DNA of 64,000 nucleotides. Origin: Planctomycetota bacterium (GTDB lineage Bacteria > Planctomycetota > JAJSAM01 > JAJVHW01). Shown one piece after another: positions 57,533 to 64,000 of this stretch (its first letter is position 1; the number at the start of each line of letters is the position of its first letter). Location of the stretch: the NCBI GenBank assembly GCA_021776825.1, contig JAJFFG010000004.1:1-64000 (forward strand). The letters are read 5' to 3'. The position numbers and the translations under genes are program-made. The notes under the pieces were generated by a model. It was not told the origin of the DNA. It searched no databases and saw only the letters and a list, made by a program, of their open reading frames with translations.

Positions 57533-58921
57533 ATGGATGATCTGAACGCCCGCATGCGCCGCATCCCGGCCGTCGCACAGCTCCTCGAGCACGGCGCCGT
57601 CGCGCCGCTCCTCGCCGCTCACCCGCGGACCGAGGTCGTCGGGGTGCTTCGCAGCGCCCTCGAGAACGCCCGCTCCGCGGTGCGTGATGGGGCCGATGCG
57701 CCCGACGCCGAGGCCGTCGCCGCCGCCGCCGGGGCCGAGCTCGCGCTGCGCGCGCGTCCTGGTATGCGGCGCGTGGTCAACGCGACCGGCATCGTGCTGC
57801 ACACCGGGCTCGGGCGCGCCGTGCTGCCGCAGGTAGCCATCGATGCGCTGGTGGCCGAGGCGGGCGCGTACTGCCTGCTGGCCCTGGACGACGAGACCAA
57901 CCGTCGCGGACGACGCGAGCGCTTCTGCGAGGACATCCTGAAGGAGATCACCGGCTGCGAGGCGGCCACGATCGTCAACAACAACGCGGCTGCGGTGCTC
58001 CTCACGCTCAACACGCTCGGTGCCGGCAAGGAGGTCATCATCTCCCGCGGCGAGCTCGTCGAGATCGGCGGCTCGTATCGCATGCCCGACGTGATGGACA
58101 ACGCGGGCTGCAAGATGGTCGAGGTTGGCTGCACGAACCGCACGCACCTGCGCGACTACGCCGAGGCGATCACCGACGAGACCGCCGCGATCATCCGCGT
58201 GCACCCGAGCAACTACCGCGTCCAGGGCTTCACGAGCGCTCCGTCCATCCACGAGATCTGCGCTCTCGCCCGCGAGCACGACCTGCCGGTGATCGACGAT
58301 CTCGGTTCCGGCGCGCTCGTCGACTTCGGCGGTACGTTCGACGAGCCGCTCGTCGCCGACTCGCTCGATGCCGGCGCCGAACTCGTGACGTGCTCTGCCG
58401 ACAAGCTCATCGGCGGTCCGCAGGGCGGCGTCATCCTCGGGGCCCACGCGTTCGTGCACCGCGTCGAGCGCAATCAACTCTCGCGCACGCTGCGCGTCGG
58501 CAAACTCGACCTGATCGCACTGGAAGCCACGTTGCGCCTCTTCCGCGACAAAGAGACGCTCCTCCGCGATCACCCGACGTCGCGCATGATCACCGAGAGC
58601 GCGGAGACGGTCGGCACGCGCGCGCGCTCGCTCGCGTCGACGATCCGCCGCGGCGTCTCGGGTGCGACGCTCCGCATCCGCGAGGGCGAGAGCTACGCGG
58701 GCAGCGGCGCGCTACCGATCCGCGCCATCCCGACCTGGGTCGTGCACCTGCCGCCGCCCGACGGCATCAGCGCCAACGAGGCCGCCCGCCGCCTGCGCGT
58801 GGGCGACCCGTCGCTGTTCGTCCGCGTGAAGGACGACCTCCTGATCCTCGATCCCCGCACGATCCAGCCGGGCGAGAACAAGCAGGTCGTCGCGGCCCTG
58901 GCGGCGCTCTTCGCGACCTAG
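57533..58921 (+). CDS. selA: L-seryl-tRNA(Sec) selenium transferase
   Basis: PLP enzyme of 462 residues that converts Ser-tRNA(Sec) to Sec-tRNA(Sec) using selenophosphate. VNATGIVLHTGLGRAVLP, AGAYCLLALDDETNRRGRRE, VIDDLGSGALVDFG and TCSADKLIGGPQGGVILG (the PLP Lys) are all present. Full length. It implies a selenocysteine pathway, but selB, selC and selD are not in this window. Followed on the other strand by a DUF433/DUF5615 pair. Confidence 0.95.
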   Translation: MDDLNARMRRIPAVAQLLEHGAVAPLLAAHPRTEVVGVLRSALENARSAVRDGADAPDAEAVAAAAGAELALRARPGMRRVVNATGIVLHTGLGRAVLPQVAIDALVAEAGAYCLLALDDETNRRGRRERFCEDILKEITGCEAATIVNNNAAAVLLTLNTLGAGKEVIISRGELVEIGGSYRMPDVMDNAGCKMVEVGCTNRTHLRDYAEAITDETAAIIRVHPSNYRVQGFTSAPSIHEICALAREHDLPVIDDLGSGALVDFGGTFDEPLVADSLDAGAELVTCSADKLIGGPQGGVILGAHAFVHRVERNQLSRTLRVGKLDLIALEATLRLFRDKETLLRDHPTSRMITESAETVGTRARSLASTIRRGVSGATLRIREGESYAGSGALPIRAIPTWVVHLPPPDGISANEAARRLRVGDPSLFVRVKDDLLILDPRTIQPGENKQVVAALAALFAT

Positions 58922-58951
58922 TGTGGCGACCCCGCCGTGCGGGAGACCGCG

Positions 58952-59320
58952 TCAGTCGCCGGTGCCCGAGGGCAGGGGCCGGGAGCGCACCTTGCGTTCG
59001 CCGACGACGACCAAGTGGCCGCGGAGCCGTGGCTCGATCTGCGGCCACAGCGCGTCGAGACGTGCGATGCGATCCGCGAGTGGAACGCCGTGCAGCCTCA
59101 GCAGGAGAACGCCGGCGGTCGAGCGTTGTCCGTGGACGACAAGGTCGCCGAAGTCCTTGTCGTCGGTCACGACGATCCGGTCCTCGTTTCGTGCGCGAAG
59201 GAGCAGCGCTTCATCCGTCGCGCCGGCGAGGTCATCAACTGCGTACAGGACGTCGTGGCTGGCAGAGCGGAGCCAGCCCACCAGGCCGGCGTGGAGACAC
59301 TCGTCGGCGAGGAAGCGCAT
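58952..59320 (-). CDS. DUF5615 PIN-like protein (putative toxin)
   Basis: A 122-residue PIN-like protein. MRFLADECLHAGLVGWLR, ATDEALLLRARNEDRIVVTD and DKDFGDLVVHGQRSTAGVLL carry the acidic residues of the PIN active site. DUF5615 proteins are toxin-like partners of DUF433 antitoxins; the DUF433 gene is 9 bp upstream. Likely a type II toxin-antitoxin module, or a housekeeping RNase. Confidence 0.85.
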   Translation of the reverse strand: MRFLADECLHAGLVGWLRSASHDVLYAVDDLAGATDEALLLRARNEDRIVVTDDKDFGDLVVHGQRSTAGVLLLRLHGVPLADRIARLDALWPQIEPRLRGHLVVVGERKVRSRPLPSGTGD

Positions 59321-59329
59321 CGGCCGTCG

Positions 59330-59554
59330 TCACCCGAGGATCGTGTGCTCGAGCGCGATGACCGCCGCGCCGTACGCCCATGCCGCTCGGATGTGGTCGT
59401 GCGTCAGACGGGGGTGTCCGCGGAGCAACTCCTCCTCGGTCAGCCCGTTGCCGAGTTCACGCAGTACGTGTTCCACCGTGATCCGGGTGCCCTTGAAGAT
59501 GGGCTTGCCGAGCATCACGCCGGGACGCTCCTCGATGTAGTCCTGCCAGTTCAT
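59330..59554 (-). CDS. DUF433 protein (putative antitoxin)
   Basis: A 74-residue DUF433 protein: IEERPGVMLGKPIFKGTRIT, VEHVLRELGNGLTEEELLRG and HPRLTHDHIRAAWAYG. The family is a winged-helix antitoxin partner of PIN-like toxins. It is first in the two-gene unit, with AGGAG 7 nt before the ATG. Confidence 0.88.
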   Translation of the reverse strand: MNWQDYIEERPGVMLGKPIFKGTRITVEHVLRELGNGLTEEELLRGHPRLTHDHIRAAWAYGAAVIALEHTILG

Positions 59555-59651
59555 GGTCGGCTCCTCGGACGTCATCCTACCGCACCTCGGGCTCCGTTCG
59601 GTCCCTGCACCCGCGAGCCGAGGCCCCTGCTCACCGCGCATGGGCCTCGGC

Positions 59652-60470
59652 TCAGTCCTGCCCCTTCCAGGGCACCAGCCGCTGCTCGGCGAACCGCATG
59701 AGCATGTCGAACGCGTAGGCGATGGCACCGATGATCAGGATGCCCGTGATGACGACGTCCGTGGCGAGGAAGTCCTTGGCGTTCAGCACCATGAAGCCGA
59801 GTCCGGCGGTCGCCGCGACCATCTCCGCTGCCACCAGGGTCGTCCATCCGAACCCGATCCCGACACGCATGCCGGTCAGAATCTCGGGGAGCGCCCCCGG
59901 CAAGATGATGTGCCGGATGATCTGAAGGCGGGACGCGCCCAGGGTGCTCGCCGCGAGGATCATCTCACGCGGCACCGCGCGCACTCCGGCGCGGGTGCTC
60001 AGGCAGATGGGGGCGAACACGGCCAGGTAGATCAGCACGATCTTGGCGACGTCATCGATGCCGAGCCAGATGATGATCAGAGGCAGGTACGCCAGCGGAG
60101 GCAACGGTCGATAGAACTCGATGATGGGATCCAGCACACCCTTGAAGGGGTCGTTGATGGCCATCAGGATTCCGATCGGGATCGCCGTGAGACAGGCCAG
60201 ACCGAACGCGCTGAACACGCGGAACAGACTGGCCCGGCAATGCTCTACGAGCGTCGCGTCAGCGAACCCATCCGTGTTGAGCTCGCGGAACTTGCTGGCG
60301 ACCGTGCCCGGCGACGGAAGGAACAGAGGCCTCACCCAGCCGCGGGCCGTCACCAACCACCACAGCGCGATCAACAAGACCATCGTTGCGACGCTGATGA
60401 TCAAGGTCGTCCGCCGCGACAGGCGAGTGTTGAGCGGATCCATGAGCTTCGGACTGGCGGGAGGCTTCAT
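59652..60470 (-). CDS. tauC: Taurine/sulfonate-type ABC transporter permease
   Basis: A 272-residue inner-membrane permease with about six helices. The EAA loop is at ASTLGASRLQIIRHIILPGA, and PLPPLAYLPLIIIWLGIDD is typical of the TauC/SsuC group. GGGGAG lies 7 nt before the ATG. It is the last gene of the tauABC-like operon, 13 bp after tauB. Confidence 0.9.
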   Translation of the reverse strand: MKPPASPKLMDPLNTRLSRRTTLIISVATMVLLIALWWLVTARGWVRPLFLPSPGTVASKFRELNTDGFADATLVEHCRASLFRVFSAFGLACLTAIPIGILMAINDPFKGVLDPIIEFYRPLPPLAYLPLIIIWLGIDDVAKIVLIYLAVFAPICLSTRAGVRAVPREMILAASTLGASRLQIIRHIILPGALPEILTGMRVGIGFGWTTLVAAEMVAATAGLGFMVLNAKDFLATDVVITGILIIGAIAYAFDMLMRFAEQRLVPWKGQD

Positions 60471-60483
60471 GTCGGTCTCCCCG

Positions 60484-61308
60484 CTACGCGCTTTCCACGG
60501 CACGTCCGCTGTCCACCGCAGGCCCGCTCCCCACTGCAGGACTGATCAGCTCCAGGATCTCCTCGCGCAGAGCGATGAAGTCCGGTCTCGACTTCAGTTT
60601 GCGAGCACTTCGATCACGTAGGAACTGCCGGCCGAAATCAAGCTCGTAGACCTTCTGGATTCGGCCGGGTCGAGGCGTCATGACGATCAGCCTGGTGGCG
60701 AGGAACAGCGCCTCTTCAATGCTGTGCGTGATGAAGAAGACGAGCTTCTTCGAGCGATCCCAGAGGTCGAGGATCAGCTCCTGCACCGACTCGCGAGTGA
60801 GTGCGTCGAGGGCGCCGAGAGGCTCGTCCATCAGCATGATCTGAGGGTCGCTCGCGAGCGCGCGGGCGAGCCCGACTCGTTGCTGCATGCCACCGGAGAG
60901 CTCGTAGACGCGATGATCTGGGAAGTCCTCCAGACCGACGGACTGCAGACACGTGGCGGCCCGCTGCCTTCGCTCGTCTGCGGGGACCCCCTGGAACCTG
61001 AGGCCGAGCTCGACGTTCTCGGTCACGCTGAGCCACGGCATCAGGGCGTTCTTCTGGAAGACGACGCCACGCTCGACTCCGGGTCCCGTGATCGGCTCAC
61101 CATCGAGAAGCAAGGAGCCGGCCGTGGGTGCCATGAAGCCGGCGAGCAAGTTGAGCATGGTCGTCTTGCCGCAGCCGGAGTGTCCGATCAGGACGACGAA
61201 CTCGGTGGGCTGGAGCTGGAGATCGATGTCGCGCAGCGCCGCAACTTCGGGGGTCGTACGCGTTGCGGGGTAGACCACCGAGACGTTCTGAAACTCGATC
61301 AGGCTCAT
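60484..61308 (-). CDS. tauB: Taurine/sulfonate-type ABC transporter ATPase
   Basis: A 274-residue ABC ATPase. Walker [17 protein letters not shown], signature [15 protein letters not shown], Walker [18 protein letters not shown] and the switch His in [12 protein letters not shown] are intact. The C-terminal tail has [11 protein letters not shown] as in TauB. Overlaps tauA by 4 nt. Confidence 0.94.
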   Translation of the reverse strand: MSLIEFQNVSVVYPATRTTPEVAALRDIDLQLQPTEFVVLIGHSGCGKTTMLNLLAGFMAPTAGSLLLDGEPITGPGVERGVVFQKNALMPWLSVTENVELGLRFQGVPADERRQRAATCLQSVGLEDFPDHRVYELSGGMQQRVGLARALASDPQIMLMDEPLGALDALTRESVQELILDLWDRSKKLVFFITHSIEEALFLATRLIVMTPRPGRIQKVYELDFGRQFLRDRSARKLKSRPDFIALREEILELISPAVGSGPAVDSGRAVESA

Positions 61309-62384
61309 TCTCCGGTCGCTGGCGCGGAGCTGGAATCCTGCGCAGCGCGAGCCCAGCTCGCGTTCACGAGCGGTGAGTAGTCCTCGAGCACGGACGGGAT
61401 GTTCTTCTGACCCTTGAGGAACACCGACGTCTCGTGGAGCGCCTTCGCGGCGCCCTCATCCTTGCCGCCACCGAGCCAGCGCGTCGACGTCTGTTCCTCG
61501 AGGCTTGGGAAGTCGTACTGCGCGAGCACCGCGACGATGTCTGCGGGCTTCGCCCCGGTGAGCTTGGCAATGGACCCGACCTGCGGCGACTGATCGGTCC
61601 ACTTGTTGTCCCGATAGTCGGCGTCGTACTCGCTGATCACGCGCACCAGCGTGGTCATGAATTCGGGGTTGGCGGCGGCGAAGTCCTGCTGGGCGATGAT
61701 GCCGTCGAACGTTGGGTTGCCGAGCTCGGCGAGCTTGCCGGAGGTCAGGATGACCTCGCCGGTCTCCACGATCCTGTTGAGGACCGGGCTCCAGACGAAC
61801 GCAGCGTCGATCCGGGCCTGCGTCCAGCTCGCCATGATGGCGTCCGGCTGCATGTTGAGCAGCTTCACTTCCTTCGTCTCGATCCCCGCCTGCTCCAGCG
61901 CGATCAGCAAGTGATAATGAGTCGTCGACGCGAACGGCACTCCGATGGACTTGCCGCGCAGATCCTGGATGGTCTTGATGCCGCTGCCGTTCCTGGCGAC
62001 CAGCGCCTCGTTGTCACGAATCCCCTCGAGGATCCAGAACAGCTCGACGTCCAGCCCGCGACTCATGGCGGTGGCGATGGGGCTCGAGCCGGCGACAGCG
62101 ATGTCGATATCGCCGGACGCCATGCTGGTGATGACCTCCGCGCCCGAGCTGAACTTCCGCCAGTTGATCGTGCGCCCGGTCGCCTTCTCGAAGGCCCCCG
62201 TCTGGATCGCCGCTTTCCACGGGTTGAGCATCCCCTGATACCCGATGTCCACAGCCGACTGAGACTCCGACGCCGGCCCGCTGCCTCCGGCATCCGGGGC
62301 ATCTGAGCAGCCGCCGACAACGAGGGCCAGGAGCGCGACGAGCCCCCAGATGGCCGGCGAGCGGCGGGCGACATCGGTCTTCAT
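61305..62384 (-). CDS. tauA: Taurine-type ABC substrate-binding lipoprotein
   Basis: A 359-residue exported lipoprotein; signal [15 protein letters not shown] is a lipobox. The mature protein has [38 protein letters not shown] and [20 protein letters not shown], which match TauA, including the STTHY segment. Binds taurine or a related sulfonate. CAGGAG lies 10 nt before the ATG. First gene of the tauABC-like operon; tauD is not adjacent. Confidence 0.92.
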   Translation of the reverse strand: MKTDVARRSPAIWGLVALLALVVGGCSDAPDAGGSGPASESQSAVDIGYQGMLNPWKAAIQTGAFEKATGRTINWRKFSSGAEVITSMASGDIDIAVAGSSPIATAMSRGLDVELFWILEGIRDNEALVARNGSGIKTIQDLRGKSIGVPFASTTHYHLLIALEQAGIETKEVKLLNMQPDAIMASWTQARIDAAFVWSPVLNRIVETGEVILTSGKLAELGNPTFDGIIAQQDFAAANPEFMTTLVRVISEYDADYRDNKWTDQSPQVGSIAKLTGAKPADIVAVLAQYDFPSLEEQTSTRWLGGGKDEGAAKALHETSVFLKGQKNIPSVLEDYSPLVNASWARAAQDSSSAPATGE

Positions 62385-62526
62385 ATCTGGATGGCTCCTG
62401 ATGATCGGTTGCTCAGCGAGAGGCGTTCGACGATGAACTCCCTCGTCGCTCACGAGCTGCCTGTCGGCGAGTCTCGCGCCACGAGGAGCGACACCCGCGT
62501 CCAGCGGGCGCTCAAGAGTACACCCC

Positions 62527-62766
62527 GAGTTCACGACGAAGCACGGCGTACGCAACGGGCCCGAGTACGAGCGCGGCCTGGTCGCACGCCGTGACCTGAG
62601 TGTCGGGATCTCGCGGGATGCCATCGAGTCATGGAGAGTGAAGCCCACCCGCCCTCGCCGCGGACAGCGGCGGTTCTCGGACATGGCGATCGAGGCCGCG
62701 CTGACCCAGCAGCTCGTGTCGCACGAACTCCGCTTGCCGGGGCTGGAGGGCGTTCGCCAACCGTGA
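62527..62766 (+). pseudogene. IS5-family transposase N-terminal fragment
   Basis: An open frame of 79 codons resembles the start of IS5-type transposases: KHGVRNGPEYERGLVARRDL then ISRDAIESWRV, RRGQRRFSDMAIEAALTQQL and VSHELRLPGLEGVRQP. In intact proteins this reads as WSEYNRALVRRGSLT, GRPRRYSDLAIETALTL and LRQTEGFLRSL. No start codon and no DDE domain follow, so it is a decayed remnant. Confidence 0.75.
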
Positions 62767-62934
62767 CTCCACACAACGCCCGTGGGGCGGGCTCCGGCGG
62801 GGCTCAGCGCGCCCGCCACCTCCGCCGCATCGCTGGCGGTCCGGGCGCGGAGCTCGAGCCCGAGATGGGGGGAGCGACCGGCGGGCTCGTCGGCGCCATC
62901 GGAGTCGTCGGGATGTGAGATCCGGAGCCCGCCA

Positions 62935-62963
62935 TAGACATCAATGCGATCTGCATATATGCT
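62935..62963 (+). promoter_or_regulatory. Promoter and possible operator of nrtR
   Basis: TAGACA (-35, 62935-62940) and TATGCT (-10, 62958-62963) are 17 bp apart in an unusually AT-rich stretch. The perfect palindrome GCATATATGC (62953-62962) covers the -10 box and may be the operator of the regulator encoded downstream. Confidence 0.5.
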
Positions 62964-62982
62964 TCAAGCATCGAAGCGTTGA

Positions 62983-63750
62983 ATGAGTAGCCAGCCCACC
63001 CCGCCTGCCGATGACGTCGCCGCTGAACGCGCGTTCCTGGCTACGTACGACGCCGCCGCCTTCCCTCATCCGTCGGTGACGGTGGACGTCGCGACGATGA
63101 CCACGTTCGATGGCGCGCTGCACGCGCTTCTCGTGCGTCGAAGCGATCACCCTGCCAAGGGCCGGTGGGCGCTGCCCGGGGGGTTCGTCGGCATCGAAGA
63201 GTCCCTCGACGGGGCCGCCGAACGCGTGCTGCGGACGAAGGCTGGGCTCGGCGGCATCTTCCTCGAGCAGCTCTACACGTTCGGCGCGGTCGAGCGCGAT
63301 CCGCGTACGCGCGTCATCAGCGTTGGGTACTACGCGCTCGTCGAAGCGAGCCGCTTGACCGCGGCGAAGCCCGACGTCGGTGAGACGGTCCTCGCGCGGA
63401 TCGACGTGCCGTGGACTGGCGAGTCCGGTGGTCCGGTGCGGGCGCTCGACGAGGCGGGTCGTGAGCTCCCGCTCGCGTTCGACCACGCGGAGATCCTCGG
63501 TCTCGTGGTCCAGCGCATGCGCGGGAAGATCGACTACGCGCCACTCGGGTTCCAACTGTTGCCCGAGCGTTTCACGTTGCGTCAGCTTCAGCAGGCGCAC
63601 GAGGCGATCCTCGACCGGAGCCTCAACAAGGACTCGTTCCGACGGAGCATCATCACGCGTGGTCTCGTCGCCGCGACCGGCGAGACCGAGAAGGACGTCC
63701 CGTATCGACCCGCCGAGCTCTACCGCTACGCCCAAGCGGAGAACGGGTAG
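62983..63750 (+). CDS. nrtR: NrtR-type transcriptional regulator (degenerate Nudix domain)
   Basis: A 255-residue protein with an N-terminal Nudix-like domain and a C-terminal winged helix (GFQLLPERFTLRQLQQAHEA, KDSFRRSIITRGLV). The Nudix box is degenerate: the REUxEExGU part reads RVLRTKAGL, so the catalytic Glu residues are missing, as in NrtR repressors that sense ADP-ribose and control NAD genes. The next gene, 7 bp on, is an ADP-ribosylglycohydrolase, which fits NAD/ADP-ribose metabolism. No ribosome binding site is obvious. Confidence 0.88.
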   Translation: MSSQPTPPADDVAAERAFLATYDAAAFPHPSVTVDVATMTTFDGALHALLVRRSDHPAKGRWALPGGFVGIEESLDGAAERVLRTKAGLGGIFLEQLYTFGAVERDPRTRVISVGYYALVEASRLTAAKPDVGETVLARIDVPWTGESGGPVRALDEAGRELPLAFDHAEILGLVVQRMRGKIDYAPLGFQLLPERFTLRQLQQAHEAILDRSLNKDSFRRSIITRGLVAATGETEKDVPYRPAELYRYAQAENG

Positions 63751-63757
63751 GTCGGAC

Positions 63758-64000
63758 ATGAGCGATCGTCGAGACAGGATCGCCGGCTCCCTGCTCGGGA
63801 CAGCGGTGGGGGATGCACTCGGCTTGCCGCGCGAGGGCCTCTCGCCGGGGCGCGCACACCGCATGTTCGGCGGCGACCTCCAGCACGCGCTCCTCTTCGG
63901 TCGCGGGATGGTCAGCGACGACACCGAGCACACGTGCTTCGTCGCGCAGGCGTTGTTGTCCGCCGACGGCGACCTCGACCGTTTCGCGAGCGCGCTGGCG
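63758..64000 (+). CDS. ADP-ribosylglycohydrolase (partial, runs off the end)
   Basis: First 81 codons of a DraG-like enzyme. RIAGSLLGTAVGDALGLP is the family N-terminus and VSDDTEHT the first dinuclear metal site. Such enzymes remove ADP-ribose from proteins or small molecules. It is co-directional with and 7 bp after nrtR, probably the same operon. C-terminus lies outside the window. Confidence 0.9.
   Translation, partial: MSDRRDRIAGSLLGTAVGDALGLPREGLSPGRAHRMFGGDLQHALLFGRGMVSDDTEHTCFVAQALLSADGDLDRFASALA

Noticed and set aside
62631..62918. 95-residue plus-strand reading frame
   Set aside because: It runs in another frame over the transposase remnant and into noncoding DNA; low-complexity Gly/Ala tail and no upstream signal.

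Overview
The window is a GC-rich bacterial chromosome segment, densely coded, with no plasmid or phage core genes. A planctomycete-like origin is the best guess. It rests on a Ser/Thr kinase fused to a formylglycine-generating-enzyme (FGE/SUMF1) domain, a PATAN-PEGA-PQQ protein, a PEP-CTERM protein, a bacterial topoisomerase VI, DUF58/BatA genes and abundant GTG starts. This is inference; no rRNA is present to settle it.

Layout. 1-2,268: DUF6504 protein, a small conserved-looking protein, two copies of a palindromic repeat and a PPK2 polyphosphate kinase. 2,269-9,097 (-): RND pump plus adaptor, then a beta-helix/PA14 lipoprotein. 9,168-11,517: sodium/solute symporter followed by about 860 bp of noncoding repeats. 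11,518-18,384: kinase-FGE gene divergent from the PATAN-PQQ gene. 18,486-24,224 (+): HEPN and AbrB-like genes, a CysZ/EI24 membrane protein, a HEAT-like protein, then topoisomerase VI B and A. 24,356-33,713: GH84-like lipoprotein, YgfZ-like protein, cupin, an LpoB/COG3014-type lipoprotein pair, an FGE-domain protein, an M48 protease lipoprotein and an RluA-family pseudouridine synthase. 33,917-38,276 (+): membrane protein, DUF58 and BatA-like operon. 38,405-44,549 (+): guaB-guaA leading a six-gene overlapping unit that also has a rhomboid, a TolB-like lipoprotein and an esterase. 44,546-44,917: repeats. 44,918-47,682 (-): queG, a BNR-repeat protein, a MoaD-like protein and initiator tRNA. 47,806-52,981 (+): trmB, HIT protein and a 1,300-residue TPR protein. 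52,974-56,256 (-): PEP-CTERM protein and mutS. 56,538-58,921 (+): pseudopilin-like protein and selA. 58,952-62,384 (-): DUF433/DUF5615 pair and tauCBA-like transporter. 62,527-64,000: transposase remnant, NrtR-type regulator and an ADP-ribosylglycohydrolase that runs off the end.

The most general signal is regulatory. At sixteen gene starts a -10-like hexamer (fourteen exact TANNNT, two near matches) ends 6-8 nt before the start codon, usually with no Shine-Dalgarno, as expected for leaderless mRNAs. Other genes (lpoB-like, guaB, tauA, tauC, trmB, DUF433) have good Shine-Dalgarno sites, so both initiation modes seem to coexist. The second theme is dispersed noncoding repeats: a 63-bp CTAG-ended palindrome (three copies) and a GGCGGAYC hairpin element. 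At two loci they supply the stop codon of the adjacent gene. No CRISPR array, prophage or complete insertion sequence is visible.
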